From assembly GCA_003344405.1 (NCBI GenBank), contig NOWV01000011.1, positions 248,001-312,000 on the forward strand: a stretch of 64,000 bases of DNA. Reading direction: 5' to 3'. Position numbers and translations under genes: made by a program. Shown here one piece after another: positions 1 to 12,984 of this stretch. The DNA is from Trichoplax sp. H2 (taxonomy: Eukaryota > Placozoa > Uniplacotomia > Trichoplacea). Position 1 is the stretch's first letter, and every line of letters starts with the position of its first letter. The notes under the pieces are model-generated. The model searched no databases. It saw only the letters and a list, made by a program, of their open reading frames with translations, and was not told where the DNA came from.

Positions 1-23
1 TACCTAGACGATCTAGGTACAGA

Positions 24-3000
24 TTAATCTACTTTCACTACGGAGTAGATCTTTCTAACAAATGTGTAACACGATAAGAAGCCAACGGTACCTAAAATTG
101 TTTTAAAAATATAAAATGAAAGGTATCAAGATGATTTGCAAGAACCAAGAATGATTACGTTTCCTTACCAGTTAAGAGGAAGAACAGCAGCGTCATGAGT
201 ATGGTATAACCAAAAAAGAGGAAAGTACTTGCACCACCAGTAATAGATAAATTTGAAATAAAGAAGTGTATTGAATAAATGAATAGATAGATAGCTGTAC
301 TACCACTTGTTAGAAATGATCGCCACCACCAATGATAGTCCTATTGCAAAGTAGAAACGTCAATGTATAAGAGTCACACTCTTGCTAATTCGTGTACGAC
401 TGTCGTCAATTTATTAACTTATTTATCATGATACCACATGAATCAAATATATTGCAAATATTTTCCGTAATCATAGATTTTGTTAACCTCTGAACAAAGA
501 TGGAAGTAGCACAATAGAATTGTTGTCTCGGCGCATGTTACAATCAAAATAGAAAATACCAAGAAGAGAAAACCAAACATGTAATATATTTGATGTGACC
601 TATAATTAATGGTAGCAATATTATCATTCAGTAACCATGCTATACTGTTTATTGAAGCTACATATCAATAATTTCAACGTACTGCTTACCATAAGCTATT
701 CATAATGAAAAACATTTGAATAAAGATACATCCAAATGGTAAGATTCCTCCCATGAGAATGCACGGTAATGGTCTAGTGAAAAATGGCTATATACGCGTA
801 ACAAAAGCATCAATATAGTCAATCGCTTATGCTATTTGATAGGAACTACCATAGAGTAATAACTGAATAGCTTACTTGCTCAGGTATTTGTCTAGGTATT
901 TGATTTGTTCTGACAGGATTTTCGATAGTCTATAAAGTAAAAATGGATTTATTGATGTTACTCCCATAAAACCTTACTATAATCTATTTTTCTTAAAAGA
1001 AGATAAAATAGCAACACTGGCATATTACCTTTTTCCTAAAACCAAAGAATGCTCCTACAAAAGTCAGCGGTGTTGAAACACCAAACCTACGTCGGACAAA
1101 TACCAACACGATGAAATATTCCAATATTACATCAGATTAGAAATCCAGTAAGCAAGACTAGGGGTGAAAGTTTACTAACGAGTAACTATTGTAATGTGTC
1201 ACACTGACCATAAAGCAATTAAGGCTATTAAAGTGCCAAAGGGAACAGCTGCAGATGATCGCCTTGCCCACATCACTAGGTTCAATAGGAAGAAGATTGC
1301 AAAGCAAACACTAATGAAAAATTAAAAGCAAGTATTTAGTGTTAAATTGGAACAGGGTGAGTTCATATTTATTAACCAAATAAAAAAGTATTTCTTGGTA
1401 ATCTTAATTTCTGTTAAATACAGTTATGTAGAATATGCATACCCAGGTATGAAAAAGGCAGTCATGATTACGTTAGTTTTCCATTTTTCTCCACCAATTG
1501 CTGCAAATCATAATTATCAACGGTTTAATTAATATGGCTACTTTTACGCCAACTGTTTTAGCTTTGCCTAGGATAGATATTAAATTTACCTTTGTAGATC
1601 CTAGCTGAAATATATCCTGCACAACATCCCAAACAGACGTACAAAACCTACAATAACGAATAGTGTCATCAAAAAAATTACAAAAGCAGGCATAAATCTA
1701 TAAATAAATACCGTAGCGCAAGTCATGAGTCCACCACGGTTAGCAGGAGATAAAAATCCCAAGCATGCAAAAACTGTAAAGGAAAGAAAGTGCAATATTA
1801 TTGCAATGACAAGAACAAGTGAAGTCATATGATTGTCTTGGACTTACACAATGTTACCACGGTCATTATAAAAGTTTGTGATCCAGTGCCAACTAAAACC
1901 GACAGCAACATTCCTCTTTTAGGAGGTCTAAAGACATCGCCGTGAACTAATTTCCAACCAAATTCTTCTTGTGCATCTTCCTAAAATTTTTAAAAAATCA
2001 TTGTAGATTTCAAGTCAATGTCTGCAATATATTAGTCTCAAATGTCAGAATAGAAAGAAACTAACCAATGAATCCAACTGATTATAACGAGCAATATCTT
2101 TATGTAGCGTTCGTAACAACACCATAGCAACCATACCAGAAAGGAAGAGAACGATAACCACAGAGTTGATAATACTGGAGACGTTAGCAAAAATAGAAAA
2201 TACCGTAAATACCATTGTAATAACACTTTAATAGTTAATCTATTACAACGGGCAAAGTACTGTATCTCACCTGAACCACTGAATATTCGAATGGGGCATA
2301 GAATCTAGAATGTAATCCCATCGTGAGGCCCACATCTTGCTATTATCTCTCTATAAGATACCACGAGCAATAAAGATCACTTAATATGGACTACTGTCTG
2401 TCAGTTATCAATCACTAACTCTTAACCATTAGAAACTCTGAGACCCTCAGGGTTTCTATTTAGCGTCAGTGAAAAAACAAGATAATCTATCTTAATATTC
2501 CCTTACGTGAAATGACACGGAATATGTATAGACTAGGCTGATTCGATCCTTTGACTCTTCACGAAAGCTCCAGGGATTTTTATTATTACAATCAATTTTT
2601 CCTGGTTTATGGTCAATACTAGAATAAGAAATGAATTTCGCAACATGAATTACCATCAATAGTGAGATAAGGCATCGTTTGTTTACAAATAGTAACATAC
2701 ACATAGGTAATGTCTACATTACCTTCGTAGCTGAACTTTTGCAGACAGTAGACGAGCTCCATTTGGTTTAAGCTTCTTCCCGTCAGAACTTTCCTGTTGG
2801 TCGCCATCGTTATAAGTAATTCGTATATCGATATGATTAAAGATGAAATACTGGTTTTTGCCATAAAATTTTTCCTATAAGAGTAAATATTGTCTATAAG
2901 TATATTGCTTTGATATCATTTATTTAAAATACAGATTTTAAGCTTTCAATACTAGGAACTAACTGATAGAACGCAGGCTTTTTTCCTAGCACCGTCATGG

Positions 3001-6000
3001 TCAACATAGCACCCGATAGGAAATCCAATTGAACAGTATCTTTTATTACCTTCCACAGGATAGCACCAAGTAACGGGCATATTATCTATAATCCTGAAAT
3101 ATTAATCATGAAAATAAATCATAAAGAAAATCGTGCCATCTCGAACAGTCATTGCACGCCAATAATTGATTATGTGTAACAGTACATAACAGATAATTAT
3201 AATTCTTTTCATCTTGAACTAACCAGTGATTCTGATAATTTTTAGTGATTCCTTTTCTTAGCATATTTAACTTGGCTGCGTCTTGATTGTTCTTAGGATT
3301 ATACTCTTTGATACACACTTTAGAACATGTGATATTTTCTTTGAAATTGATCTGCATGTAATAATTTGATTATAAGTATAACTAACTTAACAGATCAGGT
3401 TAAGTAGAATAATAGAATTGGATTATGAAACTTACGTTGTAAGGCGAAGGCCGAATACGTTCACCAAATAATACCTGTCGTAAAGAATATAAGGTATTAT
3501 TGATGTACATTTATTTAGGTAAATGATAACAAAGTATGATGGAGTAGTATAATTAATAACGTAACTAACCGTATTATTATCGCACTATAGTAATATTAAA
3601 GATACTATACACCAATTTTGAAAGGAACAAAGAAAGACTGAACATGGATCAATGTACGCGTAGTACAATTTTATTTTAATTAAATTAATGATATCTAGCA
3701 AGTTCTTAATCTTAATCTGCTATATGAAGTAAATTATATGTTGATAAGCATGCATTTATGTTTCGTATTTATAGGAGTATGACTTTATGAGATGAGAGAA
3801 GTTCTATAACAAAAAAAAATCAAAACGCAGAATTGTACAGTACTGTTTAGTTACCGTATATATAAGTCGTATCAACAAGTAGGAAAGGTAGTTTGGTTTC
3901 AACTTGATAAAGAACGAAATACTAATATCTCAAATCTCACAGAAAAACTTGATATTATCTTTGTAATATTTAGGGTAATATTTTCATGTATCAATCTGTG
4001 TCTTTTTATGTTTTAGTTAAATAAAGCGATAATCAAAAACAAGGCAATCAACGAGCAGTTAGGTACAGAAAATAAAGGATACTAGCTGTAAACTTATAAT
4101 ACCATCTACTACTAAAATGAGCATTCATTTTGAACAAGTCATTCTATAAATCCTGGGAGACCTGAGTAACTCAAGGTAGGATACTCGCATTATGAAATTT
4201 GCAGATTTTTTTAATGGTAATCTACGTCTTCACCCCTCCAACGAGGAACATATGTTTACCTCTGCAAGGTATAACGAAAGTACTATAGAACTAACCAGCG
4301 ATCATACCAAATAGTTCCCAATATTTTTATAGTAAATAGATTGGTGAAATAATCTTGTGAAATTAATGGCTAATTTACCCTTAATGTAGTCGAATCGGTC
4401 TATAAACATGCACTAATAAAACTGGAATTCTTAAAAGTAGTTGTACGCTATTTATTGTATAGTCAGTTGGTGAAAATTTCAGTCTAATGTCAATAATGCT
4501 TGTTTCCTTAAACGATTTTCAATGATACATAATTCTACTTATCAATGATCAACAGATCATAAATAATATGTATACTGTAGTTATAATTACGTCATTTATG
4601 CAGTTGGAGTGTTTTTTGTATTTACTTCGTTAGTAACAACTGCAACTGGTAGGAATGATCGACGAGACGATTTTTAATCATCATTACTAAAATAGAAAGT
4701 TAGCACTATTCCTAAATTTAGACGAAATACAAAAAAGATACTGAAGATGTAATAATCGGACACTGTGAACTGGATACGATGGCTGCAATGTACATGCAAC
4801 AGTTTAATAAGTTAAAAAGAGTGCCTACTGTACGTCAGATTTAAAGTCTACGGAATGAACTTTCAATTGACAAGCAATAAAAGATGGCAGTTAACGGGCA
4901 TAATGATCCGTAAAAGTCAGTGTCGAGTTTCTCATGGCCACTTAAAATCTCTATGGTTGACATTCTAATTCGTTATTGAAGAGGGTTAGGTTATGGCTAC
5001 TTCTTATACAGAATAAAAACAATGGAAAATAGGCAAGATGATGATGTGGTGCTAATTCCAGAACGATATAGAAGTTATTGAGATGATTGTTGATAGTGAA
5101 TGCCATCAACTTATTTATTAATAAATGATATTCACCTACGGCAACTGAGTATTTATGATGATGAAAAATTATAAGGACAACATTAATATACGTAGTTACC
5201 TGTCCTAAATTTTCAACAGGAGAAGTTGTTATATTGCTACTACAGAAATCGAACCTAAAACAAGGGTATAATTAGTTCATTAATAAATTAATTATATACG
5301 TATATAAAGTTACAGTTAGTGCATATTGTCAGCAGAGAAGCCGCTTCAATATGACAATTACAACGATAAGTAACATTGATTTTGGTAAATTTTAAAATTG
5401 AATAGCTGTATCATTGCGTAAAGCATACGACAGTATGACTGATCTATAGACTAACAAGCGGTAATAAGACTACGATGCCTTTATTATGCACTATTAAGCT
5501 TACGATGAATATTCATAAGGTATTACAGATTCTGAACTATCCAATCGGTTCACCATAATGGGAATGTCAGACTTTAATATTGCCATTTCATCCAAGATGA
5601 GATAGGGGATGAATTCGTTGATTAAATTACAGATAGAAAGGATAATAAAATTAATTAATACGCAAGCATTTAGTGAAAAAAAGATCGAGACAAAGTAGCA
5701 GGTACTTAGTGTGTTTACAATGATTATGGTTGGTTAAATAGTGATAAAATAGCGCAACAATTTGGATAAGTTGTAGTGAAAATCGAGTGCTAAACGAGCT
5801 ATTGATTTGTCTTATGGCTATTTTGTACTGTCAATAACAAGTCATCTTTTCTGCCATTTGAGTTTACTTATGGCTATTGAGACACAGCTATGTATCAAAG
5901 ATGAATGCAGTAAACTCCAAAATCAACTATTGATTTAGCACGTTCAACTTGTTATTGCTATCATTCTAAGTTATGATTTTATAAATTATATAGTAATGGA

Positions 6001-6460
6001 TAGCGTATTTTCGTTCAAGGTGTCTAGAACGTATGCTAAAGTAAGAATAACAAATGGATTCATTTTCTTCCCGTGTACTAGGACAGCATCTGGTAGGTTA
6101 ATAAGATTACTTTAAGGCCATTTTACTACATATTTTAATGGAGTATAGTAAGAAATGGACTTCAATGCGTAGATAGACTGAAGTAAAATGGTTGGTATCG
6201 CTCGATAGATCCAATGATTCTTATCGTATGCTTTGGTTTCTACATTGGTTGTGTAGGAAAAGGAGCGCAAAATTGGCGTCTAACACTGGTATTCTGGTTA
6301 TTTTAAAATTGCGTAAGCTTACACGGCAGGATTCGACTTCCGTTCCAATTTTACAATAAGAGACTGGAGCAATTCCTGGTAGATAGAAAGCATGGAGACT
6401 GCTTGAAAGTTGCAATAGTACGATGATACTAAGAAGCGAAGACAATCGCCATGACATCAT
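24..6460 (-). CDS. TM9SF2/4-type nonaspanin (TM9SF-A), complete, 21 exons
   Basis: Transmembrane-9 superfamily (nonaspanin) protein of Golgi/endosomal membranes; family members help sort and stabilise membrane proteins. I placed exons at 6460-6323, 5571-5504, 5254-5200, 3474-3436, 3351-3224, 3093-2964, 2850-2723, 2618-2507, 2350-2271, 2174-2066, 1980-1848, 1773-1712, 1647-1590, 1500-1443, 1310-1209, 1086-1029, 929-876, 787-690, 599-488, 340-169 and 91-24. All have GT-AG junctions. They total 1962 nt, an open frame of 653 residues plus stop, close to human TM9SF2 (about 663). Visible in order: signal peptide, [112 protein letters not shown], and a C-terminal KVD. The KxD tail is a known COPI-binding Golgi-retention signal. 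Start: first of two adjacent ATGs before the hydrophobic signal; an in-frame ATG ten codons upstream is possible. One intron is only 64 bp (1648-1711). Confidence 0.95.
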
Positions 6461-7116
6461 TTGCCGGCCACGCAGGCAGTTGTAACACATGTTCCACTAG
6501 ATAGAAAAGAAGAATATAACGGTCAGTATGGTTGAAAAAAGAGCCGTACCAATGGAGTGTTGTAAGCAATATGATGATGGATAAAATGAAATGAATTATT
6601 CCACTACAGTATCGCATCATCATTCCTTGCTTTAACGATACACTATGCAATAGGCAAAGAATCAAAGGATGCTATTAATATGATAAAATGAGGAGAAATT
6701 GAAGCATGTTGTGAACAAACAAGAACTGTTGAATTAGCGGCCATAGAAACTCCATGATTGATCCATGGTGTAACAATATCATCCAATATCTACTGATATT
6801 TCCTGTAATTCTAGCTCGAATTGTATTGTAATATATTCGATACTCGTAAAGGAATGACTTGAATGTTGTAATGTAGAAATAGAGCAATTACCCTCAGCAA
6901 TTTCTCCTTGCAAATCGCTTTTCTGAAAGACTGGATGGCAGTTTACTAATAATGCTCCAACTGTTGTCGACAAGATGGGCAGAAATAGTACTTACTATAC
7001 AGTGTAGAGTAGAGACCCTTAGGACAAGTCTTATACTGTACAGTATAAATCAGTGCCTGATTGCAGTGTATTTCTACTCTTGATTTAATCAACTGCGCAG
7101 TATCGCTAGTCAGTAC

Positions 7117-7136
7117 CATTTGGGTACCATTTGGGT
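7117..7136. repeat. Two direct copies of an 11-bp word
   Basis: The word taccatttggg occurs twice back to back and begins a third time (taccg). It is a short direct repeat in intergenic DNA; no function is suggested. Confidence 0.6.
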
Positions 7137-7246
7137 ACCGATAAGGGGCGTGCAGTCATGGAGACGTGGCAGGAAGTACTGTAGAGTACACGCCACACTA
7201 GCAAAACAATGATGTCACCCGTGCTTAACTAGAAGCATCCAATAGC

Positions 7247-7324
7247 GACATTATTTTTGCAAGTAATGTTACACTGGCTATAACGTACTTTGTTGATAGC
7301 GTATAGGACTGCAAAAATAATGTC
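7247..7324. repeat. 15-bp inverted repeat, possible small DNA-element remnant
   Basis: gacattatttttgca (about 7247-7261) is matched on the opposite strand by tgcaaaaataatgtc (about 7310-7324), giving a perfect 15-bp stem around a roughly 48-bp spacer. Related words recur nearby: aatgatgtcacc near 7207, atgacatcatttttgc near 7390, and aaaagtaatgtcgc near 8050. The clustering suggests one dispersed repeat family or a nested miniature element. No transposase frame is visible. Confidence 0.5.
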
Positions 7325-8102
7325 ACCAATTTTGGCTTACCGTTGTACAATCAATGGCCTACAGGCTACAGTACAGAGTCCCTGCTATCAATGACATCAT
7401 TTTTGCTATCCAGTCATGGCCAACAATGGTGTTATGGAACTGCTCTAAGTCGATCATTTACTGTACTGCAGTAGTCTATGGTACAATATATATCACAATC
7501 ATGGTAGAAATGCTTTCTATGGAGACACCATACTTTGTTTTACAGTTTATTCTGATTATTGATTTCTTACTGAGTAGTGTGGACATTCGTCGAAATCGAC
7601 TCCTATTCAGTCAAGATATGGAAATGGGTTCACTGTCACATTGTCACCGTCATTGGATGATGGTGCCGGTCTGGGTGTTCGAAAATTTCCTTACCCTGCA
7701 TGGGCTCATCATTGATGACAATTAAAGTAGACAAAAAGAAGTTGTAGTCAGGCTGTTATTCATTGCTCTTTGTGCAGTGGAAGTGGTCAGAATAGTTGTC
7801 TCTAGGCTGCGCTTTTCACCTATGGTTACAGGAGTGGAGTTTTCTTTTCATAGTGACATTGGCTTTGCTTGCAATTAACCTAGTATAGGCTATTATGCCA
7901 ATGAGCTCAGAATTATTACTGAGTATTGCTATTACTCGGTACAGTGCTATACTGTACTATCACTCTCTATAGGGAATCATTTTGCCATACTTATTCACTA
8001 TCCAATGACCTGACGAAGCCGCTCACCAAGGATTGCTGAAAATGGCGTGGCAAAAGTAATGTCGCTACGACTAGCCCGGGCCCTCCACTTACTATACAAA
8101 GC

Positions 8103-8145
8103 CATATAAAATGTGTCCAGACTTTTCGGACGCCCTGTACTGTAG
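8103..8145. mobile_element. Possible terminal sequence of a decayed DNA transposon
   Basis: Read on the minus strand this begins tacagggcgtccgaaaagtc and continues tggacacattttatatggc. That pattern resembles terminal inverted repeats of Tc1/mariner-like elements, as I remember them. I did not find a partner end in opposite orientation, and no transposase is recognisable. If real, it is a solo end or a degraded copy. Confidence 0.25.
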
Positions 8146-8761
8146 ATCTATTCCATGATTTTCGATCTCCATCGTACCGACGTCCTAGACGTCCATGACC
8201 TAGACCAAAGGACTTAATAACGCTGTCGCACGACGTATCTCATACGAGACGGTGGAGAAGAACTACACCAGCTACTCGACTTGATCAAAACTACAACGAC
8301 CAGCTTGAAAATGTTTTTTCATCATATCTACAGCCTACATGGCTTTCGTAAGTAACTCTTTCATTCTCTGCTTTTGCTCTCTATTTATCAATCTATCTCG
8401 GTGATCAATTAGAATGGAAGGTCTATTGATTCATAGAGAACAATTTTAGTCGATCGTGCATGAATTCGACACCACGGTATGCTGGCCAAAGTGATGTCAA
8501 TACAACAATTGCGATACTGTACAGTTTTCCTCTCCAGTGCGTTATATCGTCTACTCTTGTCAAGATGGCAATAATCTTGATGATAGTCCAATCATTCAAT
8601 TCTCTTATAGCAAATTTTAGCGTTATCGTTGTACAAAGATTTCACCGTCTAATATTGACTAATCAATAGGATATGGTATCGAGGATACCTATCGACCAAG
8701 ATTGGGTATCGGTCAAATCTTGATCAACTCACCCTAGTGATATCATCTTCATCATAGCAAT

Positions 8762-9190
8762 CGATAGTCAATTAGTCAATTTACTAGTCCATACAGCGTA
8801 GAACTGAAGGTACAATCGATTAAAAGGACTTGTAGCCAATCTTGATGATGCCAACAGATCGTCAATGGATCAGTTTACAAGTTCATGCAGCGTAGAACTG
8901 ATGGTACAATTGATTAAAAGGGCTAGTACCGAATCTTGATGATGCCAATAGATAATCAATTGGTCAATTTACTAGTTTAGAACTGACAGTTCAATTGATT
9001 AAAAGGACTTGTAGCCAATCTTGATGATGCCAATACATAATCAATTGGTCAATTTACTAGTTTAGAACTGACAGTTCAATCGATTAAAAGGACTTGTAGC
9101 CAATCTTGATGATGCCAATACATAATCAATTGGTCAATTTACTAGCTCATACAGAGTAGAACGGACGGTTCAATCGATTGAAAAGACTTG
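8762..9190. repeat. Five-copy tandem array, 95- and 85-bp units
   Basis: Units start near 8762, 8857, 8952, 9037 and 9122. Shared words are aatcaattggtcaatttact, gtagaactga, gattaaaaggacttgtag and caatcttgatgatgcca. The third and fourth units lack the 10-bp catacagcgt-type segment present in the others, which gives the two unit lengths. The two 85-bp units are nearly identical, so they are the youngest duplication. No coding potential seen. Confidence 0.9.
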
Positions 9191-10440
9191 ACTGAGAAAG
9201 AGTTATAAGCAAAACCGTTGACTACTAAATATATCCATAGTAAATCAAGCCTTGTATAGATTGACTCCCTAATAAGAATAAGCAGAGGCATAATGGGCTA
9301 GAAGAGTAATTTCATCATCATTCAATAAGTAAATATAGATAGTCAATTTACATAGTTGCTGCTATAATTATAATGGATAGGTGACGTTCTCCTAGCATCC
9401 ATAGACTGCGATTATAAATCATTGAATATGACCACCTCAGCGAAGATGGATATAGAGACTATTCTAGAGTAATTTCAACATTTATTGAACGAGTACCTTA
9501 TAGCTATTTACTTGCGAACATGGTTGATGTAGGAGGCAGTGAATGTACTGCACTCGTAGTATCTACAATACATGTACTAAAGGCTATGCCTGAAGATGGG
9601 TATTTATAAAAATCTTATTATATTTAACGTAGCCACTGGTAGTAACCAGTATTTACATCGAGTCTACTATAGCAATTGACCATGAATAACCATGTTAATG
9701 TATTGGACAAGTAATGGACTGATAGCATCTACTAAAACTGTAACTAAAAAATCTTGGTATACCATCACCCGTAAGAAATAGTGACATAGATTTAATATCT
9801 AATACTTGCTAGGTGATGATATGCCCTAGTAGATGTGTATGGTTAACTGACTAATCAGATTGCATAATAATCTATCATTATGGAAGTAATTTACCTAAAG
9901 ATTGCTGCATGATTAAAAAATAGATATTTGCAAAATTGACTTCACCTAATCACTCTAGTAAGCAATAGATATCATATACCGTACAGCAATGCATCGTTAT
10001 TTTGTAAATACGAGTTACATTGATGTGTAGGTATGACATATATTGGGTCTGTATTCCAATTGTGGGTTTGATTCAAAAGAAATACTATCAAAATTCTGCC
10101 TAGTCTAGCCTGATTATCCTGTGAATTGTAGACAAAATGTATAGTAATTTTATGACAAATACAACAGTATGGTTACTAGCATTCAGTTTTACTACTATCG
10201 TTGCAATAATCATAACGATGAGAAAGTTGTTAAAATGAATAATGCATATTTCTCTCAAACTGTAGTAACTTCAATTGCAATCAATAGATTTTTATTTATA
10301 GAATGAATCACTACTAGTACTTTACAATTGTGCTATCGTCTTGATAAATAAATTTAGCAGTGTGAAAGTAGATTGAAACTAATAACCCATGCTACCATCT
10401 GATCGTAATAGCTTGACTTGTCATTGCTTCAAATATATAT

Positions 10441-12984
10441 AGGCTATGCTCCTGTTACAAAAACATTACTTATTGTCACAACAACTACATCTCTGGCAGT
10501 AACAAATCTTTTCCCTCAATTGATACAAAATTTGAATTTAGATCTATCCGCAATTGTGTCCAAGTTAGAAGTAAGTTAAACCTATCCAACTTCAACTATA
10601 CTTTAATTGCATCATTCTAAACATGAAATGAAAATAAATGCTATAATTTATTTTTATTTTATACAGTTATGGAGACTCTTTACGTCTGCAACCATTTATA
10701 GCCGACCTATTGATATTATTTATGGTACTATCCTATTGTATAACTTTCGTTTATTTGAAAGACGTTACGGTACTGCTAAATTCTTGGTAAGTTACTCCTG
10801 TCTTGTCAAATTTAACAGCAAGCACCAAAATTATTACAATTGTATCACTATTACTTGTTTTATCAAATTTCAACATTGTCTTTGTTCAACTTGTAATGGC
10901 TACCGTATTCAGTTAGGCTTTCACAAAATTACTAAGTAGACTTAGGATGGTTACACAAAATTTTCATCTGTCATTAAGTTTTAACTTTAATAAATGAATA
11001 AAATACGATATTATAAATGTAAAAAATTCAGAGGTATACCGTTTGATAGTGGTTTTAACTAACATAGAATTTTTGAGTACAGTACAAACTTTAAGAAACG
11101 TAAAATCTTGCGTAATGTTACATAGATATAAGAATAATGCCGATGTAAACTTATTTTGTTTCTATATTTTCATTTTCCGTGATAGTCCTATTTAATTGCT
11201 GTCTTTGGCCTTTCCTCACTTTTCCAATTAATACTGCTGATGCTATTTAAACATCAACAAACAATTATGGATTTCCCAACTGGACCGTACTAATCAAACG
11301 CTATTTAATTAATCTGCTTTAAGAATTAACAAATTTGAACCAATAGCTTCCCTCTGTTGTGGTAACACTTTTAAGAAAGTTTAGTCATACCGCCCTAGCA
11401 CACTCTTACATTACGTACCAAGTTATCTACAGTACTGTGTACGCTTACCATTTTCATTCAGATTGAGATAGTTAGATAGTACTTTAATTGTAGGTTTGAT
11501 AACTACATAACTTAACCAACATCTCTTGTGACGATTCCATATACGAAACACACAAACTATAGCTTTTTTGTATACCTCAACTATTTGTTTAATGGCAACG
11601 ATAGAATATTTACTGTAGACAATAATAGTATTACTCATCGTGTCTTTATAAAAGTTAGTCAAAAAAGATTTTGAATAGATCGCTATAAACTATTTTGAGC
11701 TCTCGTACGTGTATAGATTGATTGAAATGACATGCAATTTTACTATTTCTTTGGCTTCCTATGTGGTTTTGTCATTTTTATTAAATATAGATACTGCTGG
11801 ATATATGGATTATTAGTTTGTTATTACCGAGAAATTCCAAAATTATCGTCATCGACTTTCAGTCTATCGGACAAGAGTTTACTATACTTGTTAAGTTTAC
11901 AGGTAAACCTATAGACTATATTGCAATCATGCCATGAATTCTCCAGGAACGGTGAATGTATTTAATCAATATTTCTAATATTTATTAATCTTTTCTCATA
12001 TTAAGTTTCTTAGTCAATCTCGTGGATCTATTTTTGTTGGCTTAAGTGGCATGGTAAATGAATCAACTACTAATAAATATACGTATTCTGAATGTTGCAA
12101 TTATACGATCATACTGTATATTGATTTACGTCTAATTATGGCGTCTATCTTCATCATATAATAGCTGGCAGGAATAATTGCCCGATTTAAGCTAAATTGG
12201 TTTCATCAGATACTGCGCTTTCCGGATTCTGTCTACCGATTTTGTCATACGTATCTTGGTAGGATTTTATACTCTTCTGCACCATTGGCTGATAGTCCTG
12301 AAAATCCGATGGGTGCTACAGTAGAAATTCAACGTAGTCAATATTTAGACGAAGTGGAAGCCCAGATAACTCGTGCACAGATAAGACAGTTTGGAATGCT
12401 AGATGATAATCAGCAACAAGTAAATTTAGCCAGAGACTAAATTTATTAGTTTAACCTGACTTTTGGTGCCACAATGACATCTCGAAGGAAATAAAAAAAT
12501 TTTTTATTTCATTAATTTTCTAGCGTAATCGCGTCGGCCAAGGTTACCAAGAAGTTTTATTACCACCTGAGGAAGGGCCATTTCGCCGTCGGTTTCGAAC
12601 AAATAGAGATGATAATCCAATAAGACCATCTGAGCCACAATTCCATGAACAACCTTCAATTCATGAAGCTGAAAATATTCCAAGACCTGACGATATTTCT
12701 GAAGATAATGTAAGTCTAGATTATTTAATGATGGCATGAAGGAACAGTTCTTTGTGATTTTGGTACATAGAAATTATCACAATAACACGAAAGATCCTTA
12801 ATTTATTGCGTATCTCCCGCTACTTTACATGGCTTTAATCACTAATAAGTTATAACGGATTTTTTTTCTAAACTAGGTTAAAACACTAGTAGAAATGGGA
12901 TTTTCACGTTATGCAGTAATGCAAGCTTTGCAAGTTACTAATAATGATGTCGGCTTAGCAACAAATATTTTATTAGCAGAATAA
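10441..12984 (+). CDS. UBAC2: UBAC2-like ER membrane protein with C-terminal UBA domain (5' exon unresolved)
   Basis: Homologue of UBAC2, a rhomboid-like ER multi-pass protein that binds ubiquitin through a UBA domain and, in mammals, works with UBXD8/gp78 in ER quality control and lipid-droplet traffic. Exons seen: 10442-10569 (starts YAPVTKTLLIV); about 10667-10789 (LWRLFTSA through YNFRLFERRYGTAKFL, the best match to the family); 11791-11902 (CYYREIPKL, SDKSLLYLLSLQ); 12006-12053 (FLSQSRGSIFVGLSGM); 12165-12419 (LAGIIARFKLNWFHQIL, then NPMGATVEIQRSQYL); 12524-12709 (Arg/acidic linker); 12877-12984, the UBA domain with VEMGFSRYAVMQAL and NNDVGLATNILLAE before the stop. The first coding exon with its ATG was not identified. 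The segment joining the 10789 and 11791 exons is uncertain: a candidate at about 10820-10905 (VFVQLVMATVFS) does not join in phase. Convergent with TM9SF-B. Confidence 0.82.

Larger units (their letters stand above)
6461..10440. other. Intergenic region between divergent TM9SF-A and UBAC2
   Basis: No gene recognised. It would hold the promoters of both neighbours. About 7000-8200 is less AT-rich than its surroundings and has short inverted repeats and a possible transposon end (separate entries). 8762-9190 is a tandem array. 9200-10440 is plain AT-rich DNA that may contain the undetected first exon of the UBAC2 gene. The longest open frame (7354-7725) resembles no family I know. Confidence 0.6.

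Noticed and set aside
6461-6490. Earlier ATG for TM9SF-A (MCYNCLRGRQ before the chosen start)
   Set aside because: It would put a cysteine/arginine stretch before the signal peptide; the [10 protein letters not shown] start gives a standard signal. Cannot be fully excluded.
7354-7725. 123-codon open frame, the longest in the first intergenic region
   Set aside because: No family resemblance, odd hydrophobic mixture, and it overlaps the inverted-repeat area. More likely a chance frame in GC-richer DNA.
8762-9190. Regularly repeated units suggesting a CRISPR array
   Set aside because: Whole 85/95-bp units are repeated with no unique spacers, and the genome is clearly eukaryotic.
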